A stretch of 64,000 nucleotides of DNA from Brytella acorum (GCF_029309905.1 NZ_JARBJP010000005.1:1-64000); one strand, 5' to 3'. Positions 1 to 8,727 are shown, counted from the first letter of the stretch. Program-made: numbers and translations. Notes: generated by a model from the sequence alone, not told the origin.

Positions 1-75
1 GGATCAGTCCTGGATGCTTTCACTCCTGACGAATGCGCCAACTTCTTTACAGCCGCTGGATATGAGCCGGAATAA
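1..75 (+). mobile_element. 3' end of an IS630-family transposase, cut by window edge
   Basis: The first 25 codons are open and end at TAA (73-75). The peptide contains TPDECANFF followed by an AGY motif four residues from the end, which resembles the C-terminal tail of IS630-type DDE transposases common in Acetobacteraceae. Only about 24 residues are visible, so the catalytic domain lies outside the window and intactness cannot be judged. IS630 elements insert at TA dinucleotides; the sequence just after the stop (about 79-95) could hold the right terminal repeat, but the left end is not available to prove it. The family call rests on recognition of a short tail. Confidence 0.55.
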
Positions 76-250
76 AGTGGACGTGCTCTAGCAAGAATTT
101 CCGGCACTATGGTTAATTTCAGGCTTCACTTCGTGCCGATCGGAAGAAATCTGCGCCGAACGCGGCACCATCTGTTCATGATGCGTTGACTTCCCACCAC
201 GTCCTTGCGCATGGTCCGCCCCGATGAGTGCCGCTGTCCAGGGATGATCC

Positions 251-1081
251 ATGCCGTTTTCCGCCCTTCGTGAGTCCATCGAAGCCCATTGGGAAAACCG
301 GGATGCGCTCGGCCCCCGCACCGAAGGGCCGGAGCGCGAGGCCGTGGAACACGCCCTGGCGCTTCTCGACGCCGGTACGCTGCGCGTCGCCGAGCCTGGT
401 AGCAACGGCTGGATCGTCCATGACTGGCTGAAAAAGGCCGTGCTTCTGTCTTTCCGTCTCAATGAGAGCCGCGTCGTCGAACGCGCCTGTGCCGGAACGC
501 CGGGTTTCGACAAGGTGCCTCTGAAATTCGATGGCTGGGACCAGTTCCGTTTCGCCGAGGCCGGGTTTCGTGCCGTGCCGGGCGCCGTGGTCCGTCATTC
601 CGCGTTCATCGCGCCGGGCGTCGTGCTGATGCCGTGCTTCGTCAATGTGGGCGCCCGCGTCGACAAGGGTGCGATGATCGACACATGGGCGACCGTGGGG
701 TCCTGTGCCCAGATCGGCAGGAACGTGCATATCAGTGGCGGCGCCGGGATCGGAGGCGTGCTGGAGCCCCTTCAGGCGGCGCCGGTCATCATCGAGGATG
801 ACTGCTTCATCGGCGCACGCTCGGAAGTGGCCGAAGGCGTGATCGTCGAGCGCGGTTCGGTGCTGTCCATGGGCGTGTTCATCGGGGCGTCGACGAAGAT
901 CGTCGACCGTGCGACGGGAGAGATCTTCATGGGGCGCGTGCCCGCCTATTCCGTCGTGGTTCCCGGAACGTTGCCCGGCCGGACGCCGGAAGCACCGCAT
1001 CTGGCTTGCGCCGTGATCGTCAAGCGTGTGGACGAGCGTACGCGCTCCAAGACGTCGATCAACGAGCTGCTGCGCGACTGA
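251..1081 (+). CDS. dapD: 2,3,4,5-tetrahydropyridine-2,6-dicarboxylate N-succinyltransferase
   Basis: Cytoplasmic enzyme that transfers succinyl from succinyl-CoA to tetrahydrodipicolinate in the succinylase branch of lysine and meso-diaminopimelate synthesis. The protein is 276 residues, the usual family length. An alpha-helical N-terminal domain (about 1-100) is followed by a left-handed beta-helix of hexapeptide repeats (about 110-235) with the conserved stretch [16 protein letters not shown] and the [12 protein letters not shown] loop. The start is preceded by an AGGGAT-like ribosome site. It is followed after 10 bases by dapE, the enzyme acting two steps later, so the two are almost certainly one transcript. 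Confidence 0.97.
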   Translation: MPFSALRESIEAHWENRDALGPRTEGPEREAVEHALALLDAGTLRVAEPGSNGWIVHDWLKKAVLLSFRLNESRVVERACAGTPGFDKVPLKFDGWDQFRFAEAGFRAVPGAVVRHSAFIAPGVVLMPCFVNVGARVDKGAMIDTWATVGSCAQIGRNVHISGGAGIGGVLEPLQAAPVIIEDDCFIGARSEVAEGVIVERGSVLSMGVFIGASTKIVDRATGEIFMGRVPAYSVVVPGTLPGRTPEAPHLACAVIVKRVDERTRSKTSINELLRD

Positions 1082-1091
1082 GCGCCAGATC

Positions 1092-2237
1092 ATGACGCTG
1101 GACCGCTCCGGCTTCGACACCGCCGGATTTGCACAGGCGCTGCTGCGCCGTGCCTCCGTGACACCCGCTGATGACGGTGCGCTGGGTGTCGTGGCGGGCG
1201 CGTTGCTCAGGCTTGGCTTTGCCATCACACGCCTCGATTTCGGTCCTGAAGGGAAGCAGACGCCTAATCTCTTTGCGCGTCTCGGCACGCGCGGGCCTCA
1301 TCTCTGTTTCGCGGGACATACGGATGTCGTCCCTCCCGGAGCGGGCTGGACGCATGCACCGTTCGACGGCGAGATCGTGGACGGTCGGATATACGGACGC
1401 GGCGCCGCCGACATGAAGGGCGGTATCGCGGCCTTCGTCGCGGCCGTGGCGGATATCGTGGCCCGTGGCGGATTGAAGGGTTCGATCAGCCTCCTGATCA
1501 CGGGTGACGAGGAGGGGCCTGGCCGTCATGGCACGAAGGACGTCCTCCCCTGGATGGTCGAGAATGGTCATGTCCCTGATTTCTGCCTGGTGGGCGAGCC
1601 GACCAATCCGCAGGCGATGGGCGAGGTCATCAAGATCGGCCGTCGTGGCTCGATCAGTGCCGTGATCACGGTGCGCGGCGTGCAGGGCCATGTCGCCTAT
1701 CCGCATCGTGCCGACAACCCGGTCCATCGCGCGGTCTCCCTGGCGCACGCTCTTCAGACCCATGTGCTCGACCGGGGCAACGAGACGTTCGAGCCATCCT
1801 CGCTTCAGATCACCAGCATCGACGTCGGCAACCCGACGACCAACGTCATCCCGGCCGAAGCCGTGATTCGCCTCAACATCCGTTTCAACGATATCCATCA
1901 GGGTCATGATCTTGCCGCATGGATCAGAACGGTGGCTGAACGCTACGCGCCCGACGCTGAAGTCGAGACGCATATCAGTGGCGAGGCGTTCCGTACGGCG
2001 CCAGGCGGCGTGGTCAGTCTGCTGGCCGATGCCGTGCGCGATGAGACGGGGCGTTCTCCGAAGCTCGATACCGGGGGGGGGACGTCCGACGCCCGATTCA
2101 TCGCCTCCTATTGCCCGGTTGCGGAGTTTGGACCTGTGGGAGCCACGATGCACAAGGCTGACGAGTATGTCGCACTCGCCGATCTGGAGACGTTGCGGCG
2201 GGTCTATGGACGCTTCATGGAAGCGTTCGGTCTGTGA
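1092..2237 (+). CDS. dapE: Succinyl-diaminopimelate desuccinylase
   Basis: M20 metallopeptidase-family enzyme that removes succinate from N-succinyl-LL-diaminopimelate, giving LL-diaminopimelate for lysine and peptidoglycan. At 381 residues it is full length. Metal-binding and catalytic motifs are visible: AGHTDVVPPG (His76), GRGAADMKGG (Asp107), TGDEEGP (the Glu-Glu pair), GEPT and the C-terminal MHKADE histidine. ATG 1092 is chosen because the protein then begins at the domain; an in-frame upstream extension from 1026 would overlap dapD. The codons for DTGGGTSD contain a run of nine G (2073-2081), an unusual homopolymer in an expected essential gene. The reading frame is intact here. Confidence 0.96.
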   Translation: MTLDRSGFDTAGFAQALLRRASVTPADDGALGVVAGALLRLGFAITRLDFGPEGKQTPNLFARLGTRGPHLCFAGHTDVVPPGAGWTHAPFDGEIVDGRIYGRGAADMKGGIAAFVAAVADIVARGGLKGSISLLITGDEEGPGRHGTKDVLPWMVENGHVPDFCLVGEPTNPQAMGEVIKIGRRGSISAVITVRGVQGHVAYPHRADNPVHRAVSLAHALQTHVLDRGNETFEPSSLQITSIDVGNPTTNVIPAEAVIRLNIRFNDIHQGHDLAAWIRTVAERYAPDAEVETHISGEAFRTAPGGVVSLLADAVRDETGRSPKLDTGGGTSDARFIASYCPVAEFGPVGATMHKADEYVALADLETLRRVYGRFMEAFGL

Positions 2238-2863
2238 TGAGTGGCAGAACCGAAACTCCGAAACCGCGCGGGCCGATCATGGCCGTGATTTACGGGACAT
2301 GGCGGCTCACGCGTGGCGATCCGCGCGGGCTCTCTCTCTTCGGCGGAGATGTGGACGCTTTCGGCGCGGCCTTTGCGCCCTGGCTCGCGGTGTTCTTCGT
2401 AGTCGGATCCGTGTTCGCGCTCAGTGACGGGGCATCGGTCGGTTTCACGGCCATATTGCTGAATTTCACATGTATTCTTGCGCAACTTGTCATTGCCCAC
2501 GCATTTGCGGCCCACTGGGCGCGCGAGCGACTGTGGATGCGTTATGCCGTTGCCGCGATGTGGACCATGTGGCTGCCGTTCCTGTTGCAGGTTTTCGTGA
2601 CGCCCCTGCTGCATTTCACCCTGCCGTCGTCGATCATCGACACGAGGGGCGGCGCTATCGGCACGAACCTCGTCTTTTTCGTCTACGAACTGTGGCTGAC
2701 CTGGTTCGTGGCGCGCGTAGCCCTGGCTCTGTCACGCGGGCGGGCTGTTCTGCTCGTCTCGGCGATCTACGGCGCCGGGATTGTTATGGATGTCACAGCC
2801 GCCCTGCTGCCGCCGTACTATAATTTCTGGACCGATTTTTCCACGCCGCTATTTGGAAACTGA
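2237..2863 (+). CDS. Conserved membrane protein of unknown function
   Basis: A 208-residue protein with about five hydrophobic segments: roughly residues 40-60, 70-95, 100-125, 138-162 and 165-185. I do not recognise a catalytic motif or named family. Its ATG overlaps the dapE stop as TGATG, so translation is probably coupled to dapE and it belongs to the dapD-dapE transcript; a GTG at 2234 is an alternative start. Coupling suggests co-expression but not a role in lysine synthesis. It ends 42 bases before the opposing truA stop. Confidence 0.7.
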   Translation: MSGRTETPKPRGPIMAVIYGTWRLTRGDPRGLSLFGGDVDAFGAAFAPWLAVFFVVGSVFALSDGASVGFTAILLNFTCILAQLVIAHAFAAHWARERLWMRYAVAAMWTMWLPFLLQVFVTPLLHFTLPSSIIDTRGGAIGTNLVFFVYELWLTWFVARVALALSRGRAVLLVSAIYGAGIVMDVTAALLPPYYNFWTDFSTPLFGN

Positions 2864-2905
2864 TGGGCGCAAGCCGACAGTCGCAAACTGACAGGCGCGC
2901 GGCGT

Positions 2906-3796
2906 TCAGGATGCGAACGGGTCGGTCGGGTAGCCGACGCCGGTCAGGCAGAGTCCCTCAGGCGGGGCGGTCGGCCCTGCCTTGCTGCGATCGCGCGCGG
3001 CGAGCGCCGCGCCAAGACGCTCGGGCGTCCATTGTCCGCAGCCGACCAGTTGCAGCGAACCGGCGAGATTGCGGACCTGATGATGCAGGAAGGAGCGCGC
3101 CCGGGCGTCGATGGTTACATATTCGCCCTGACGCTGGATATCGAGACAATCGAGGGTGCGGATCGGGCTGTTGGCCTGACACGACACCGCGCGGAATGAC
3201 GAAAAATCATGATGTCCGACGAGGAGCGCCGCACCGGCGCGCATCGCCGCGATATCGAGCGGTCTTCGGATATGCCAGACGTGTTCGGGGTTCAGAACCG
3301 GGCGCGTGGGGCGGTTGAGGATCGTGTAGCGGTAGGAGCGCCAGATCGCGGAGAACCGCGCATGCCAGCCGGGTGCTGCGGGTGCCGCGGCGATGACGGC
3401 CACGCGATGGGGCTTGAGATGATAGCTCAACCCGTCGCGGACGTGATGGGGGGCGAAGCGCGTTTCTTCGGGAACGTCGAGTTGCACCACCATTCCGGCG
3501 GCATGGACACCCGCATCGGTGCGTCCCGCCGTCGCTGTCGCGACCGGGCGGCCGCTGACCATCCGCGAGGCGGCTTCCTCGAGCACCTGCTGTACGGAAA
3601 GCCCGTTGATCTGGCGCTGCCAGCCGACGAGACCCGTGCCGTCATATTCGATTTTCAGTGCCCAGCGGACGTAACCTTCCGGCGGCATGTCCTTGGACGA
3701 CAGGTCCCTGGGCGACAGATTCCCGGGCGGCGAATCCCGAGGCGGGAGATCCGGCTGGACGGAGTTCGGGTCGACGTCAGGTTCCAAGGCGCTCAT
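2906..3796 (-). CDS. truA: tRNA pseudouridine(38-40) synthase
   Basis: TruA isomerises uridines 38-40 in the tRNA anticodon arm to pseudouridine. The motif TAGRTDAGVHA holds the catalytic aspartate, and the N-terminal RWALKIEYDGT and C-terminal RSFLHHQVRN stretches are typical. With the start at 3796 the protein is 296 residues. This start has a GGGCGGA site just upstream and overlaps the end of fmt by 20 bases. The first ~36 residues form an odd Asp/Pro/Ser-rich extension (PPRDSPPG..SPRDLSSKD) before the conserved domain. Starting at the internal ATG 3688 would remove it, but AAGGAC there sits too close to the start to be a good ribosome site. Last gene of the def-fmt-truA operon. Confidence 0.93.
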   Translation of the reverse strand: MSALEPDVDPNSVQPDLPPRDSPPGNLSPRDLSSKDMPPEGYVRWALKIEYDGTGLVGWQRQINGLSVQQVLEEAASRMVSGRPVATATAGRTDAGVHAAGMVVQLDVPEETRFAPHHVRDGLSYHLKPHRVAVIAAAPAAPGWHARFSAIWRSYRYTILNRPTRPVLNPEHVWHIRRPLDIAAMRAGAALLVGHHDFSSFRAVSCQANSPIRTLDCLDIQRQGEYVTIDARARSFLHHQVRNLAGSLQLVGCGQWTPERLGAALAARDRSKAGPTAPPEGLCLTGVGYPTDPFAS

Positions 3797-4688
3797 TCCG
3801 CCCGACGGTCTGCCCGCGCAGGAAGGCATCGGCGTCCATCATCGCGCGACCAGGGCGCTGGAGGCGTGTCAGGCGCAGCGCGCCCTCGCCGCATCGCACG
3901 GTCAGGCCATCATCCAGAAGTTCGCCCGGCTCGCCGCCAGCTCCGTCGACAGGGGTGGCGCTCCCGATCTTGAGCACTTCGCCCTTCAACGTCGTGAAGG
4001 CACCGGGCCAGGGCGTCAGACCGCGGATCTGGCGATCGATCTCCGTGGCCGGGCGCGTCCAGTCGATGCGGCCGGATTCCCGTGTCAGTCGTTCGGCATA
4101 GGTGACGCCGCCTGCGGGCTGGGGACGCGCATGAAGCGGATGCGCCAGCGTCTCGACGAGCAGTTTGGCTCCGAGCACACTCAGGCGGCCATGCAGCGTG
4201 CTCGCGGTTTCGGTGGCGGCAAGGTCCGTCGCGGCCTCGGCAAGCACCGCGCCCGTATCGAGACCTTCATCCATCTGCATGATGGAAACGCCGCTGCGCT
4301 CGTCGCCGGCGAGAATGGCGGACTGAATGGGCGACGCGCCCCGCCAGCGCGGCAGGAGGCTGGCATGCACGTTCAGGCAACCCAGACGGGGTGCTTCGAG
4401 CATTTCGACCGGCAGGATCAAGCCGTACGCCACCACGATGGCGGCATCGGCGTCCAGTGCGGCGAAAGCCGCATGCTCCGTCGGGTCGCGACGCACCTTT
4501 TCCGGCGTGCGTACCGCGATGCCAAGTGCCGCCGCGGCTTCGTGAACCGGCGAACGCCGCAGGGCCTTGCCGCGCCCGGCGGGGCGGGGCGGCTGGGTGT
4601 AAACCGCGATGATATCGTGCCCGGCGTCCCGCAGGGCGTGCAGGGCGGGCACGGCGAATTCCGGCGTGCCCATGAAGATCAGACGCAT
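3777..4688 (-). CDS. fmt: Methionyl-tRNA formyltransferase
   Basis: Formylates initiator Met-tRNA using 10-formyl-tetrahydrofolate. The 303-residue protein begins MRLIFMGTPEFAVP, a classic Fmt N-terminus, and carries the formyl-donor motif HASLLPRWRGASPIQ with the catalytic Asn/His/Asp set (…GLDTGA downstream), followed by the C-terminal OB-like domain. ATG 4688 is chosen because it starts exactly at this motif, with a GGAGG-type site upstream (complement of ctccct, about 4695-4700). It follows def by 20 bases and overlaps truA by 20 bases. Confidence 0.97.
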   Translation of the reverse strand: MRLIFMGTPEFAVPALHALRDAGHDIIAVYTQPPRPAGRGKALRRSPVHEAAAALGIAVRTPEKVRRDPTEHAAFAALDADAAIVVAYGLILPVEMLEAPRLGCLNVHASLLPRWRGASPIQSAILAGDERSGVSIMQMDEGLDTGAVLAEAATDLAATETASTLHGRLSVLGAKLLVETLAHPLHARPQPAGGVTYAERLTRESGRIDWTRPATEIDRQIRGLTPWPGAFTTLKGEVLKIGSATPVDGAGGEPGELLDDGLTVRCGEGALRLTRLQRPGRAMMDADAFLRGQTVGRNERLGT

Positions 4689-4708
4689 GGGAAGCTCCCT
4701 CCGGGCGT

Positions 4709-5257
4709 TCAGCGCCGGGCTTTCTGCTCTTTCGCAAGGCGGCGCATGATCATGTTGCGCTTGATCGCCGAGATATGATCGACGAACAGGATGCCGTCGA
4801 GATGATCGATCTCGTGCTGCACGCATGTCGCCAGGAGATCGTCCATCTCCCGCTCCTCGGTCGTGCCCTCGAGCGTCGTGTATCGCATGCGGATCGCCGC
4901 CGGGCGCATGACGTCCGCATATTGGTTCGGCAATGACAAACAGCCTTCCTCGCGGATGCTCTCATCCTCGCTTTCTTCGATGACCTCGGGGTTGATCATG
5001 ACGAACGGGGCGCGATCTTCCCCTTCGGCCACGTCCACGATGGCGAAGCGCATGCTCAGCCCGACCTGTGGCGCGGCGAGACCGATACCGGGGGCCTTGT
5101 ACATCGCCGAAAACATCCCCGGAAGAGCGGCGCGCAGCTCGGGCATGTCTTCAGGGCGCACGACACGCGCCACTTTGCGCAGCACCGGCTGGGGGGCGAT
5201 CAGAATGGGCGTCGGCTCGACGGCATCGATCCCGTCAAGAAAAGCGAAGGCGTTCAT
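4709..5257 (-). CDS. def: Peptide deformylase
   Basis: Metalloenzyme removing the N-formyl group from nascent proteins. All three signature motifs are present in the 182-residue protein: GIGLAAPQVG, EEGCLSLP (metal Cys) and QHEIDHLDG (metal His pair and catalytic Glu). ATG 5257 starts at MNAFAFLDG, shortly before the domain; a longer in-frame reading to 5338 adds 27 residues without family similarity. First gene of the def-fmt-truA operon, so formylation and deformylation enzymes are co-expressed. Confidence 0.96.
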   Translation of the reverse strand: MNAFAFLDGIDAVEPTPILIAPQPVLRKVARVVRPEDMPELRAALPGMFSAMYKAPGIGLAAPQVGLSMRFAIVDVAEGEDRAPFVMINPEVIEESEDESIREEGCLSLPNQYADVMRPAAIRMRYTTLEGTTEEREMDDLLATCVQHEIDHLDGILFVDHISAIKRNMIMRRLAKEQKARR

Positions 5258-5612
5258 GCGTTGCGATGTAGCGCCCGGGTCGGCGCATGACCAGTGGTTG
5301 AGGCGGGAATTTGTCCGTAGCCCGCGACCTCGGTTCATCCCGACGAGGTCAAGGTTTCGCGGCAGCGGGTGCGTTTCTCGTTATCAGCCGGGTGGATCGG
5401 ATGTCTCGCAATATCGGGACATAAAAGTTCAAAAAACATCGGAAAACAGAAACGCAAGGAAATTTTCGTTTAAAAACGCCGGAAACGCTCACTTTATATA
5501 TAAACTGTTGCATAAAAGACGCATAAAGAACAGGCAGGCAACAGATTGCAACGTAAATATGGCCTTCGCTAGGGAGGTTTATCACCAGATCCCGTAAGGT
5601 TTGCCATTCTTC
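5258..5612. other. Intergenic region with AT-rich block between def and the sulfotransferase gene
   Basis: This 355-base stretch separates divergent genes. From about 5400 to 5570 it is clearly richer in A and T than anything around it, with A-runs (TTCAAAAAACATCGG, TTTAAAAACG) and TATATATAAAC. Promoters for both directions are expected here. A strong GGGAGG sequence at 5572-5577 resembles a ribosome site but has no start codon at proper spacing. I see no RNA gene and no credible small reading frame. The composition is compatible with foreign DNA. Confidence 0.5.
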
Positions 5613-6437
5613 ATGCCCGTCGCTCCCTCCGTTCATTTCATCTCCGGTCTGCCGAGAGCGGGTTCGACGCTTCTCGCAGCCCTGCTCTCGCAGAATCAGG
5701 CCATCACGGCTCACGGTCGGACCTCCCCGGTGGCGCCCATGATGATTCGTCTGTCCTCCATGATGGCGGAGGGCGAGCATGCGACGGATTTTACTGACGG
5801 CCAGCGTGAGGCGTTGCTGCGCGGCGTTCTCGAAACCTATTACGGGCCGGAGCGTGGGGGAATCGTGCTTGATACCAGTCGGGAGTGGTGCACGCGGCTG
5901 GCCCTGATCGAGCGTCTTTATCCGGCGGCGAAAGTCATATGCTGCGTGCGCGATCCCGTGTGGATCGTGGACTCGCTTGAACGCCTGATCGTGCGGGATC
6001 CCATCCTGTCGTCGCGCCTCGTGCCGATCGGTCAGCGGGGTACGCAGCACGACCGGCTGGAGTATCTCCTCTCCCGCGAGGGTGTGTTCGGATACGCATG
6101 GCGCGTCCTGACGGAGGCTTTCCACGGCCCGTTCGCCCATCGGCTGGTGCTCGTGGACTATCAGAAGCTCGCGACGGACCCGCTATCCGTGCTCGCCTCG
6201 CTGACGCGGTGTCTCGGCCTGCCGCCTTGCGCTTACGACCCCATGAACGTCGTCAATCCGGATGCGGCCTCATTCGATCGCGCGCTTGGAACGCCCGGAT
6301 TACATACGGTTCGGCCCGTCGTGACGCTTCAGTCACGCAACTGCATCCTGCCGCCGGACGTCATCAGTCGTCTTCAGGGCGGCATGTTCTGGCGCAAGCC
6401 GCAGGCGACGGGTCAGGGAGCGCGGATCATTGCCTGA
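5613..6437 (+). CDS. Sulfotransferase family protein
   Basis: A 274-residue P-loop-like sulfotransferase that would transfer sulfate from PAPS to an unknown acceptor. The 5'-phosphosulfate loop is FISGLPRAGSTLL near the N-terminus, and the 3'-phosphate-binding segment is KVICCVRDPVWIVDSLERL around residue 115. The C-terminal part contains VVNPDAASFD. The start is uncertain: ATG 5613 and an in-frame TTG at 5601 both lie downstream of AAGG, and I prefer ATG. No sulfate-activation genes are nearby. It sits beside an AT-rich gap, and the next small gene overlaps its end, suggesting a short two-gene transcript. Confidence 0.8.
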   Translation: MPVAPSVHFISGLPRAGSTLLAALLSQNQAITAHGRTSPVAPMMIRLSSMMAEGEHATDFTDGQREALLRGVLETYYGPERGGIVLDTSREWCTRLALIERLYPAAKVICCVRDPVWIVDSLERLIVRDPILSSRLVPIGQRGTQHDRLEYLLSREGVFGYAWRVLTEAFHGPFAHRLVLVDYQKLATDPLSVLASLTRCLGLPPCAYDPMNVVNPDAASFDRALGTPGLHTVRPVVTLQSRNCILPPDVISRLQGGMFWRKPQATGQGARIIA

Positions 6438-6936
6438 ATCCCCGAATTTTGCCGATCTCGTGTGGCGGGGCGATCGCCTCGCCCTTCCCCTCGCCTTGGT
6501 GGTTGCGTGCTGGGTGAGCATGACGTCCACCGCCTATGCCGGACCGCCGTCATATTTCATGCCACCGCATCCGGTGACGCGGCCTTCTTCCGCCACACCC
6601 GGTACCGGGCCCGACGCCAGTGCCCGCAGCTCATGGCCCGGTTCCGTTTCCGTGTTGCGATATCAGAACGAAGCCCAGGCGCCGGTGATGCCGAAGCCGG
6701 ACTGGCAACCTCTGGATCTCTCCGCTCTGTCGCGGATCGGCCCTGTCGTCGTGGAACGAAGTCAGGGCTCTCCACTGCGGGAGGAAAAAGGCGTGACGAC
6801 GATCTTCGCCTATCCCCTGAAGGGCGTGCCGGGCATGGATCTCACCGCCAGCTTCTTCGGAGGGCAGCGCAACACGGTTCAGGGTGCGCCCGGCGGGTCG
6901 GCAGCCATCACCGCCGGGATTCGTATTCACTGGTGA
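6430..6936 (+). CDS. Small exported protein of unknown function
   Basis: The 168-residue product has a hydrophobic stretch (LALPLALVVACWVSM) ending with an AYA-like signal-peptidase site near residue 37, so it is probably periplasmic or surface exposed. The mature part is Pro/Ser-rich, then has a beta-prone C-terminus ending in ITAGIRIHW, reminiscent of an outer-membrane strand but not diagnostic. The only start early enough to include the signal is TTG 6430, which overlaps the sulfotransferase end by 8 bases. No family is recognised. Confidence 0.55.
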   Translation: MPESPNFADLVWRGDRLALPLALVVACWVSMTSTAYAGPPSYFMPPHPVTRPSSATPGTGPDASARSSWPGSVSVLRYQNEAQAPVMPKPDWQPLDLSALSRIGPVVVERSQGSPLREEKGVTTIFAYPLKGVPGMDLTASFFGGQRNTVQGAPGGSAAITAGIRIHW

Positions 6937-6964
6937 GCGCGTGATCCATGCCGACGATGGCAGT

Positions 6965-7612
6965 TCAGGGGTGGTGCCACGCCGCGCCGGTATAAAAGAA
7001 ACGCCCCAGCCCGACCGTGAAAATCAGGCAACCGTAAAGACTATGTTCGAGGCATGTGAGCCGCAGGGAGCGGTGTCGCGCATAATCGGTGGCGAAAAGG
7101 AAACCGCCGACCAGTGTCATGGCGATCGCGATCCAGTTCAGGAACAGGATATGCGCGAAGCCGAAAGCGACGGCGCTGGCGATAACGGTTCCGGTGCGGG
7201 CGCGAAAAACAGGCTCGTAGCGCGCGAACAGAAACGCCCGATAGAGCATTTCCTGCGGCCAGACTGAGAGCAGGGGATAGAGCACCATGATCAGGAGCCA
7301 GAACCACGGTTTCTGTCGCGGGAGGCTCAGGAAGGCGTCCGGCAGGAACCACCATGTGGCGGCGGCGATCAGAGGGCCGAGGACGGCGAATCGCAGGAGC
7401 AGCCGTCGCAGCTCCTGTCCCGGGTCGTGCGGGATCGGCAACGTGCGTCGGACAGCGAACCCCGCGAGCGCGGCGCTGATCCACAATACCGCGAACAGCA
7501 CGCCCGGACGTCGTAGAAACAGGAGAAGAAGCGGTCCGCCACCGAACAGGACGAGAAACTCGACGAGCAGCCGTCCGCGCGTCGCGAGGCTGATGTCAGA
7601 AGCTGGTGTCAT
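6965..7612 (-). CDS. CPBP-family intramembrane metalloprotease
   Basis: A 215-residue multi-pass membrane protein with the CPBP/Abi glutamic protease signatures in order: PQEMLYRAFLF (around residue 120), AFGFAHILF (around 150) and a C-terminal LEHSLYG histidine motif. The family motif is EExxxR; here the first glutamate is glutamine (QEMLYR), a substitution also seen in active-looking relatives. Substrate unknown; the family includes CAAX-prenyl endopeptidases and bacteriocin self-immunity proteins. It is transcribed alone, divergently from hsp20. Confidence 0.82.
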   Translation of the reverse strand: MTPASDISLATRGRLLVEFLVLFGGGPLLLLFLRRPGVLFAVLWISAALAGFAVRRTLPIPHDPGQELRRLLLRFAVLGPLIAAATWWFLPDAFLSLPRQKPWFWLLIMVLYPLLSVWPQEMLYRAFLFARYEPVFRARTGTVIASAVAFGFAHILFLNWIAIAMTLVGGFLFATDYARHRSLRLTCLEHSLYGCLIFTVGLGRFFYTGAAWHHP

Positions 7613-7757
7613 GGGATGCGATCATGGGGAGCCCTCGCGCGAACCGTTCCGCGGCGCCATCGACAGGCGAGCGACGATGCGGCTTCGTTCCTATCACGGC
7701 GGGTTCGATCATGGACAGTCCGGTCGCGACCTGTCCGGTGGCTCCGGTTGGGGTCGG

Positions 7758-7785
7758 GTTGCACATGACGGGCAGCTCGCCATAT
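7758..7785 (+). promoter_or_regulatory. Candidate sigma-32 (heat shock) promoter for hsp20
   Basis: GTTGCAC (7758-7764), a 14-base spacer, then GCCATAT (7779-7785) resembles the RpoH consensus CTTGAAA-N13-17-CCCATnT. The -10 part fits well and the -35 part modestly. Its position 75 bases before the hsp20 start fits a heat-shock gene. This is a pattern match by eye only. Confidence 0.35.
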
Positions 7786-7859
7786 TGTTATCCATGGAGC
7801 GTGGTGCCGTCCTTCGGGCCGCGTGACATTTCGTCTCGCTCATGGAGGAGGCTTCTCTG

Positions 7860-8366
7860 GTGTCTGGCCGACTTTTTACATCACCCATGTTCCTGGGCTT
7901 CGATCATCTGGAGCAGATGCTGGAACGCGCGGCGAAAACGGCGTCGGACGGTTATCCGCCCTATAATATCGAGCAGGTCAGTCAGACGACCCTGCGGATC
8001 ACCCTGGCTGTGGCCGGTTTCGTCATGGATGATCTGCAGATCACGCAGGAAGACAATCAGCTCGTGATCCGGGGACGGCAGACGGATGATACGCAGGGGC
8101 GGGTTTTCCTGCATCGGGGAATCGCCGCAAGGCAGTTTCAGAAGGCGTTCGTGCTGGCCGAAGGTATCGAGGTCGGGGGGGCGTGGCTCGATAACGGGCT
8201 TCTGCATATCGATCTGCACCGTCCGCAGCCCGAAGTGCGCGTCAAGCACATCACGATTTCGCAGGGACGACGGGACGACGAGGGCATGACCGCCCCGCTT
8301 GGCACCCATCTGGACGTTCCCAAGCCCCGTCGGCCGCGCGCCGTGCGTGATATCGACATCGACTGA
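7860..8366 (+). CDS. Small heat shock protein, Hsp20/alpha-crystallin family
   Basis: ATP-independent holdase chaperone that binds unfolding proteins. The 168-residue product has the alpha-crystallin domain from about residue 30 to 130 (PPYNIEQ, ITLAVAGFVMDDLQI, LVIRGRQ, FLHRGIAARQFQKAF, GLLHIDL), as in bacterial HspA/IbpA. GTG 7860 is chosen over ATG 7842 because the GGAGGAGG ribosome site lies at 7844-7850, inside the longer reading and at the right distance from GTG. The C-terminus is extended with basic residues (PKPRRPRAVRD). It precedes a DUF1150 gene, a pairing usual in alphaproteobacteria. Confidence 0.93.
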   Translation: MSGRLFTSPMFLGFDHLEQMLERAAKTASDGYPPYNIEQVSQTTLRITLAVAGFVMDDLQITQEDNQLVIRGRQTDDTQGRVFLHRGIAARQFQKAFVLAEGIEVGGAWLDNGLLHIDLHRPQPEVRVKHITISQGRRDDEGMTAPLGTHLDVPKPRRPRAVRDIDID

Positions 8367-8470
8367 TGTCGGGGTTTCCCGTCGATACATCATTCGGTCT
8401 GGCTGACGGAAAATCTCAAGCATCCTTGCGCCCTTGAACTCGACGGGGTGCGGAAGGAAGGACACAGGAT

Positions 8471-8725
8471 ATGAGCAGTTTTTCTTACGAGGACGCCAAT
8501 CGGCCCCGTGCCGTGCGGCCATGCGATCCGCGGCGGATCAGCGGGCGTGAACTGCGTGATCTTGGCATGACGCAGCTCGCCTATGTGAAGGCGGTCGAAC
8601 ATGAGGGCGAGGACGCCTTCGCCATCCATGCGGCGGATGGCACGCCCATGGCGCTTGCCGGTGATCGGGCGAGTGCCGTGGAAGCCATTCTCGACCATGA
8701 AATGATTCCGGCATCGGTGCACTGA
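8471..8725 (+). CDS. DUF1150 family protein
   Basis: An 84-residue acidic cytoplasmic protein; the core GMTQLAYVKAV and DGTPMALAGDRASA match DUF1150. Function is unknown, but in alphaproteobacteria it commonly sits next to an hsp20 gene, as here (104 bases after it), suggesting a stress-related role. A GGAAGGA site precedes the ATG. The RidA gene follows after 2 bases, so the two are probably co-translated. Confidence 0.85.
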   Translation: MSSFSYEDANRPRAVRPCDPRRISGRELRDLGMTQLAYVKAVEHEGEDAFAIHAADGTPMALAGDRASAVEAILDHEMIPASVH

Positions 8726-8727
8726 CC

